From assembly GCA_019694975.1 (NCBI GenBank), contig JAIBAY010000008.1, forward strand, positions 124,001-188,000: 64,000 nucleotides of DNA, read 5' to 3'. The notes under the pieces were generated by a model, which saw only the letters and a program-made list of their open reading frames with translations, did not search any database and was not told the DNA's origin. The translations under genes and the position numbers were made by a program. Position 1 is the stretch's first letter; each line of letters begins with the position of its first letter. Of the stretch, positions 59,153 through 64,000 are shown piece by piece. The DNA comes from Chitinophagales bacterium. Lineage in GTDB: Bacteria; Bacteroidota; Bacteroidia; Chitinophagales; UBA10324.

Positions 59153-61828
59153 ATGGAATTGCCCAAAACTTTTGACCCGACAGGATTAGACGACAGGTGG
59201 TATCAGCAATGGATGGAACAGCGCCTTTTCGAGTCGAAACCGGATGACAGAGAACCATATACCATTGTTATTCCTCCGCCGAATGTTACCGGCGTGCTCC
59301 ACATGGGTCATGCACTCAACAATACCATCCAGGATATATGCATTCGCCGTGCCCGCATGCAAGGGAAGAATGCCTGTTGGGTGCCGGGTACCGATCATGC
59401 CTCCATTTCCACGGAAGCGAAAGTAGTGGCCATGCTCCGCGAGAAAGGTATCGAAAAGCGCGACTTGTCCAGGGAAGAATTTCTGAAATATGCATGGGAA
59501 TGGCGAGATAAATACGGTGGTATCATCCTTACGCAGATACGGAAACTGGGTTGTAGTTGCGACTGGAACAGGACGACATTTACCATGGATGATGACTACT
59601 ACAAGGCTGTCATCCGTGTGTTCATCGACCTTTACAATAAAGGCCAAATCTATCGTGGCTATAAGATGATTAACTGGGATCCAAAGGCAAAAACTTCCTT
59701 GAGTGATGAAGAGGTGATCAAGCGGGAGGTGAAATCAAAATTATATTTCGTCCGTTATCAGTTGTCTGATGATCCCGCTGCATGGATTACCATTGCCACC
59801 GTACGTCCGGAAACTATTTTAGGCGACAGCGCTATCTGTGTGCATCCGGAAGACGTACGCTACAAAAATCTCGTAGGCCGTTATGCTTTGGTTCCGCTGA
59901 TCGACCGGCGTATTCCAATCATTGCAGATGAATATGTGGAGCGGGAATTTGGAACAGGTGCCCTGAAGGTGACGCCTGCCCATGACATGAATGACTACAA
60001 CCTTGGGCTGAAGCATCAGCTGGAAGTAATTGATACGCTCAATGAAGATGGCACGATGAGTAAAGCGGCACAGCTTTATGTCGGCCAGGATCGCTTTGAG
60101 TGCAGGAAAAATATTGTGAAAGATCTGGAGGTAGAAGGTCACCTGGTGAAAGTGGAAGACTACACCAACCAGGTTGGATTTTCTGAAAGAACAGATGTGG
60201 TGGTGGAACCGCGGCTCTCTATGCAATGGTGGTGCAGTATGCAAAGCATGGCTCAGCCAGCATTGGAAGCTGTAATGAATGACAGCATTAAATTCTATCC
60301 TTCGAAATTCAAAACAAACTACCGGCTCTGGATGGAAGGCATACGCGACTGGTGCATCAGCAGGCAGCTTTGGTGGGGACATCGCATTCCGGCATGGTAC
60401 ACACACGATGGCAGATTCGCGGTAGCGGAAACAGCAGCGGAAGCAGCGGAAATACTAAACAGGCAAGCAGCGGAGAATTCAGCAAAATCTTCCGGCAGCA
60501 GTGCAGTGGGTTCGGTCACTGCTCAGGAATTGCAGCAGGATGAAGATGTGCTTGATACCTGGTTTTCCAGCTGGTTGTGGCCATTTGAAGTGTTCAAAGG
60601 ATTAAGCAATCCGGGTAATGCTGAAGTAAAATATTATTACCCTACACAAACACTGGTGACTGCTCCTGAAATCATCTTCTTCTGGGTGGCACGTATGATC
60701 ATGAGCGGCTTTGAATACATGGAGGCCAAACCGTTTGACCAGGTGTATTTTACAGGTATTGTGCGCGATAAGCAGGGAAGAAAAATGTCGAAGTCGCTGG
60801 GTAATTCCCCTGACCTGCTGGCATTGATTGAAAAGTATGGCGCGGATGCGGTGCGTTTCGGCATCCTGATTTCATCACCTGCCGGCAATGATATTTTATT
60901 CGACGAAAAGCTGGTGGAGCAGGGCAGGAATTTCAACAATAAATTGTGGAACGTATTACGATTGGTGAAGGGATGGGAAGTAACCGGTGACCCTGAAGAT
61001 AATCGGCAGATAAGTGCAGCGAATGCGTTTGCTGTTGCCTGGTTTGAAAACAGACTGAATGCCGTAACGCAGCAGATCGGCAGATTGTTTGACCAGTTCG
61101 ATATCTCTCCGGCTTTGAAGGAAATCTATTCACTGATTTGGGACGATTTCTGTTCATGGTACCTCGAGATGATCAAACCTGAATTCGGTCAGCCCGCCGA
61201 TGCTTATTCGTATAACAAAACCATTGGTTTCATTGAACGGCTAATGCAGTTACTGCATCCTTTCATGCCGTTTATTTCCGAAGAGGTTTTTCACCAGGTT
61301 AAAGAAAGAAGTGCCGGAGAATTCCTGGTGACTTCACAATTAAGGGAAGTGCCGGATGCTGATCCGCAAATCATTGCAGGCGGTGAAAAGGCTAAGGAAA
61401 TCATCAGCGCCATAAGGGATATTCGCAACCGAAATGGATTGAAGCAAAAAGTTTTATTGTCACTTTTCATTTCCGGCAATATGAAGATGGAGGAAGGGAT
61501 GAAGCAGGTTATTTCCAAACTCGCCGCACTTAATACGATTCAGAAAACCGATTACGACATTGAGCAGTCCTTCTCATTCCTGATCGGCTCGGATAAATAC
61601 TTCCTGGAATCACCGGACGGCCTGGGCAGTGGCGAAGAAAAAGCGAGGCTTGAAAAAGACATCGAGTACCAGTTAGGTTTCCTGAACTCAGTGATGAAGA
61701 AACTCGAAAATCAAAACTTTGTTGCCAGAGCATCCGCAGACATTATTGAAAAAGAACGGAAAAAGGCAGAGGACGCAAGAGAGAAAATCAGGTTGATGGA
61801 AGAACGGTTGCGCAGTATAACAGGTTGA
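59153..61828 (+). CDS. valS: Valyl-tRNA synthetase
   Basis: 891 residues from the ATG at 59153; a GTG two codons earlier is possible. Class I signatures are 'PPNVTGVLHMGHALNNTIQD' (HMGH, about 43-62) and 'GRKMSKSLGNSPDLL' (KMSKS, near 540). The editing CP1 domain includes 'WITIATVRPETILGDSAICVHPED' (T-rich editing strand). The anticodon-binding domain and the C-terminal coiled coil ('EARLEKDIEYQLGFLNSVMKKLENQNFVARASADIIEKERKKAEDAREKIRL') end the protein. It charges tRNA-Val and hydrolyses mischarged threonine. Length is normal for bacterial ValRS. It has its own promoter and no operon partner. Confidence 0.97.
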   Translation: MELPKTFDPTGLDDRWYQQWMEQRLFESKPDDREPYTIVIPPPNVTGVLHMGHALNNTIQDICIRRARMQGKNACWVPGTDHASISTEAKVVAMLREKGIEKRDLSREEFLKYAWEWRDKYGGIILTQIRKLGCSCDWNRTTFTMDDDYYKAVIRVFIDLYNKGQIYRGYKMINWDPKAKTSLSDEEVIKREVKSKLYFVRYQLSDDPAAWITIATVRPETILGDSAICVHPEDVRYKNLVGRYALVPLIDRRIPIIADEYVEREFGTGALKVTPAHDMNDYNLGLKHQLEVIDTLNEDGTMSKAAQLYVGQDRFECRKNIVKDLEVEGHLVKVEDYTNQVGFSERTDVVVEPRLSMQWWCSMQSMAQPALEAVMNDSIKFYPSKFKTNYRLWMEGIRDWCISRQLWWGHRIPAWYTHDGRFAVAETAAEAAEILNRQAAENSAKSSGSSAVGSVTAQELQQDEDVLDTWFSSWLWPFEVFKGLSNPGNAEVKYYYPTQTLVTAPEIIFFWVARMIMSGFEYMEAKPFDQVYFTGIVRDKQGRKMSKSLGNSPDLLALIEKYGADAVRFGILISSPAGNDILFDEKLVEQGRNFNNKLWNVLRLVKGWEVTGDPEDNRQISAANAFAVAWFENRLNAVTQQIGRLFDQFDISPALKEIYSLIWDDFCSWYLEMIKPEFGQPADAYSYNKTIGFIERLMQLLHPFMPFISEEVFHQVKERSAGEFLVTSQLREVPDADPQIIAGGEKAKEIISAIRDIRNRNGLKQKVLLSLFISGNMKMEEGMKQVISKLAALNTIQKTDYDIEQSFSFLIGSDKYFLESPDGLGSGEEKARLEKDIEYQLGFLNSVMKKLENQNFVARASADIIEKERKKAEDAREKIRLMEERLRSITG

Positions 61829-62037
61829 CATCGTAAGCACCTGTTACCGGACTTTGATAATGTTTTCGCTTCAGCTGCCTGTTATGCCACACATTGCTGA
61901 AGACGATAATAGCTGGTCGCACCGTTTTTACGGAAACGGTTATACTCCGCCAACCCGCAGATCATCAACTTTCATTACGTTTGGCAAATCCATCGGCGAT
62001 GCTGCTTCGTATATGAGGCTTCAATGCATACGATGCG

Positions 62038-62454
62038 ATGATTCTTTCTACAAAATACCAGGCATACCGGCTCAAGGCTCAGCGCATCCTGCGGATCATC
62101 GGTCTCGTTATTGTTGGTGCTGTGAATGCCTTTGTATTGCTTACCAATGATTATCCTTCCGGGTCGGGTTATTTACAAGAGATGGCCGGCTTTGTAAACC
62201 ATGCAACCCGCGACCATCACATAAATTCAACTCCTTTTTCTTTCCGGTTTATGGTGCACGCCGCAGATCTGCCGGTTATGGACACTGCTGCTTCACTGCC
62301 AGTCAACTCTTCAAATTTCCACTCGCTCTTACTATCGCTCGCTACAATTGTGAGCGCAATGCTATTGATATGTTTTTGTTTCTTCAGGGGTGAAGAAGAT
62401 AGAAACACACAATTCTTTCCTGCTGTCTTCCTGCCGCCACCGGAAAATCTATAA
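62038..62454 (+). CDS. Possible small two-helix membrane protein upstream of TonB receptor
   Basis: 138 codons from the ATG at 62038. Two hydrophobic helices are predicted: about 16-36 ('LRIIGLVIVGAVNAFVLLT') and about 97-115 ('LLLSLATIVSAMLLICFCFF'). Between them lies a ~60-residue loop with several His ('HATRDHHINSTPF') and a C-terminal 'FFPAVFLPPPENL'. Small proteins ending in a proline triplet are often found next to metal-linked TonB receptors in this phylum, but the HYC/CC motifs of the named family are not visible here. Codon usage resembles the neighbours. It has no recognisable start signal, and the gene is not certain. Confidence 0.5.
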   Translation: MILSTKYQAYRLKAQRILRIIGLVIVGAVNAFVLLTNDYPSGSGYLQEMAGFVNHATRDHHINSTPFSFRFMVHAADLPVMDTAASLPVNSSNFHSLLLSLATIVSAMLLICFCFFRGEEDRNTQFFPAVFLPPPENL

Positions 62455-62638
62455 CCTCACGTACCAATAGGTCAGCACAAATTTTTTTCTTCAGCGATAT
62501 CGTTATCCTGATGCTTGTGTACTGACATTTTTCCTCCATTTATCGCTCACCGCAATTCCATGTGACTGCTGCTGATTGCTTGTTGCAATCAGGTTAGCCG
62601 GACACAGGATTACTGCTAAACTTAAATTCATTTTCGCT

Positions 62639-64000
62639 ATGAAACTGTTACCCGTTTACCTTTTTGCTTTGGTGCTGATAAACTTTCATAATGCAACAGC
62701 GCAAAGCATGCTGCTTGAAGGAACTGTCATTGACAACCTTACTAATAGTCCGGTAACCGGACTCACCGTTTCTATGGAGGAAGATCATCTCATTGCACTT
62801 ACAGATACCAATGGATACTATTCATTCCGGAATATTTCCGCCAAGATGTACACGGTCACATTCAGTAAACAGGATTATGTTACAAAAGAGATGCATATCA
62901 CCGTTTCTCCCGCAGGAACCACGGTATTAAATATTTCAATTTCACCGGCCGTTATCAGCCTGCCTGATCTTGTGGTCAGGGGTGATGTGCCGGTTACGGC
63001 CGCATCGTCACAGGTATTGAACGTTATTGATTTTCACCTCCGCCCTAAAAATTCTGCGCAGGACATGCTTCGGCTCGTGCCCGGCTTATTCATCGCCCAG
63101 CATGCCGGTGGAGGAAAAGCAGAACAGATTTTTGTGCGCGGCTTCGACTGTGATCACGGAACAGATGTGGCAGCATTTGTTGATGGTATTCCGGTTAATA
63201 TGCCTTCGCATGGCCATGGCCAGGGTTATGCAGATCTTCATTTCCTGATTCCGGAAACGGTGCAGCGAATGGATATCGCCAAGGGACCGTACTTCGCGCA
63301 AAACGGCGATTTTTCCACCGGTGCAACGGTTAGGTTCCGTACGCTCGATCAACTTGATGAGAACTCATTCAGCACAGATTTTACCTCAGCACCAACACAG
63401 CGCGGATTCAGCGGCAGCCATGCCCTGCTGATGTTGCAGCTTCCGTTACAATCAGCTGTTGTGAACTCATACATAGCCGGCGATTTCGTTTTCAACCCGT
63501 CTTATTTCGATGCAACCCAAAATTTTCACCGCTTTACCCTGTTCAATAAAAATACATTCAGGTTAAGTGAAAACACCACCGCTATGCTTTCCTATAATGG
63601 CTTCAGTTCAACATGGAATGCATCAGGCCAGGTACCGGGGCGTGCAATAGAAAGCGGCTTGATCAATCGTTTTGGTGCTATTGATTCAATGGAAGGCGGA
63701 CTGACTTCGAGAACCAACCTTAATTTTGAAATAAATTCAAAAATTGGTAACAACAATTTTCAGTCGCAGATTTATTATGCTGATTACCACTTCAAACTGT
63801 TTTCCAACTTCACCTTCTTTCTCAACGATCCTGTGCATGGAGACATGATTGAACAGGATGATGACCGTACCATTGGCGGATACAATGGTGCATTCTCTAT
63901 ACCGGGCCAACTCGGCACAATGCCGGTGAAGACTACGCTTGGACTTGGTTTGCGGGCTGATCAGACGCATGTGATGCTTTGGCATTCACCGGCAAGAGAA
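62639..64000 (+). CDS. TonB-dependent receptor with carboxypeptidase-regulatory N-domain, cut by window end
   Basis: The first 454 codons run without a stop to the window end. Signal peptide 'MKLLPVYLFALVLINFHNATAQ'. A carboxypeptidase-D regulatory-like domain follows (about 24-115: 'EGTVIDNLTNSPVTGLTVSMEEDHLIALTDTNGYYSFRNISAKMYTVTFSKQDY'). The TonB plug (about 125-235) has 'RPKNSAQDMLRLVPGLFIAQHAGGGKAEQIFVRGFDCDHGTDVAAFVDGIPVNMPSHGHGQGYADLHF', with a run of histidines near 'PSHGHGQG'. Barrel strands begin at about 245. The receptor imports a TonB-dependent substrate; the His-rich plug could suit a metal complex, but this is an inference. The gene is not closed here, so the barrel and C-terminus are unseen. 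Confidence 0.93.
   Translation, partial: MKLLPVYLFALVLINFHNATAQSMLLEGTVIDNLTNSPVTGLTVSMEEDHLIALTDTNGYYSFRNISAKMYTVTFSKQDYVTKEMHITVSPAGTTVLNISISPAVISLPDLVVRGDVPVTAASSQVLNVIDFHLRPKNSAQDMLRLVPGLFIAQHAGGGKAEQIFVRGFDCDHGTDVAAFVDGIPVNMPSHGHGQGYADLHFLIPETVQRMDIAKGPYFAQNGDFSTGATVRFRTLDQLDENSFSTDFTSAPTQRGFSGSHALLMLQLPLQSAVVNSYIAGDFVFNPSYFDATQNFHRFTLFNKNTFRLSENTTAMLSYNGFSSTWNASGQVPGRAIESGLINRFGAIDSMEGGLTSRTNLNFEINSKIGNNNFQSQIYYADYHFKLFSNFTFFLNDPVHGDMIEQDDDRTIGGYNGAFSIPGQLGTMPVKTTLGLGLRADQTHVMLWHSPARE

Noticed and set aside
61854-62150. 98-codon open frame after valS
   Set aside because: Overlaps the better-supported two-helix frame at 62038 in another reading frame; no signal peptide or known motif.

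Overview
The window is a chromosomal stretch of a Bacteroidota bacterium, most like the Chitinophagales/Saprospiria side of the phylum. The evidence is internal. Seven proteins carry type IX secretion (T9SS) C-terminal sorting modules. Many start codons are preceded by the Bacteroidota sigma-factor -7 element TAnnTTTG, and Shine-Dalgarno sequences are largely absent. The gene set includes FtsK-LolA, a carboxypeptidase-regulatory-domain TonB receptor, a CHU-type gliding C-terminus and a RemB/Wzi-like barrel. Gene density is high, and I see no phage, insertion sequence or CRISPR array.

Layout. 1-3774 (minus): start of lpdA, then ftsK-lolA. 3970-10736: an arginine/proline node (pruA, argS, arginase, arginine decarboxylase) followed by ogt. 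10907-12962 (minus): tRNA-Leu(CAG), dapD, pfkA. 13115-18361: a small secreted protein, DedA, a sodium:solute symporter with a Wzi/RemB-like barrel, and a MerR regulator. 18475-24516: secreted CotH-kinase/P-domain protein, TMTC-like TPR glycosyltransferase, mazG, ung. 24647-29522: tRNA-Arg(UCU), a GumN-Sua5 pair, and an alpha/beta hydrolase-AlkB pair. 29854-39667: surface and secreted proteins (small T9SS cargo, amine oxidase, 1009-residue Ig/PKD protein, GH43, arylsulfotransferase). 39992-45342: HD-PycTM fusion, SixA, holin-like protein, dnaX, pyruvate dehydrogenase E2. 45441-49135 (minus): three tandem paralogues of a secreted domain with a C-x4-C-H motif. 49311-61828: housekeeping genes (M3 peptidase, folB, sulfotransferase, acyl-CoA dehydrogenase, pcm, phosphohexomutase, S9 peptidase, valS). 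62038-64000: a small membrane protein and a TonB receptor cut by the window end.

Most notable points. (1) dnaX has an exact A10 run at the junction between the clamp-loader core and the tau tail, and slippage in either direction meets a stop within a few codons; this predicts a gamma-like short form. (2) An HD phosphohydrolase is fused to a Pycsar-effector-type membrane domain with no cyclase beside it, and is followed 2 nt later by a SixA-type phosphatase. (3) Three tandem secreted paralogues share a promoter core and a possible haem- or metal-binding C-x4-CH site. (4) PfkA has Cys in place of the Gly/Lys that marks ATP or pyrophosphate use. (5) The -7 element ends in TTG, and in three genes a TTG-started reading frame would begin inside the promoter; corrected starts are given.
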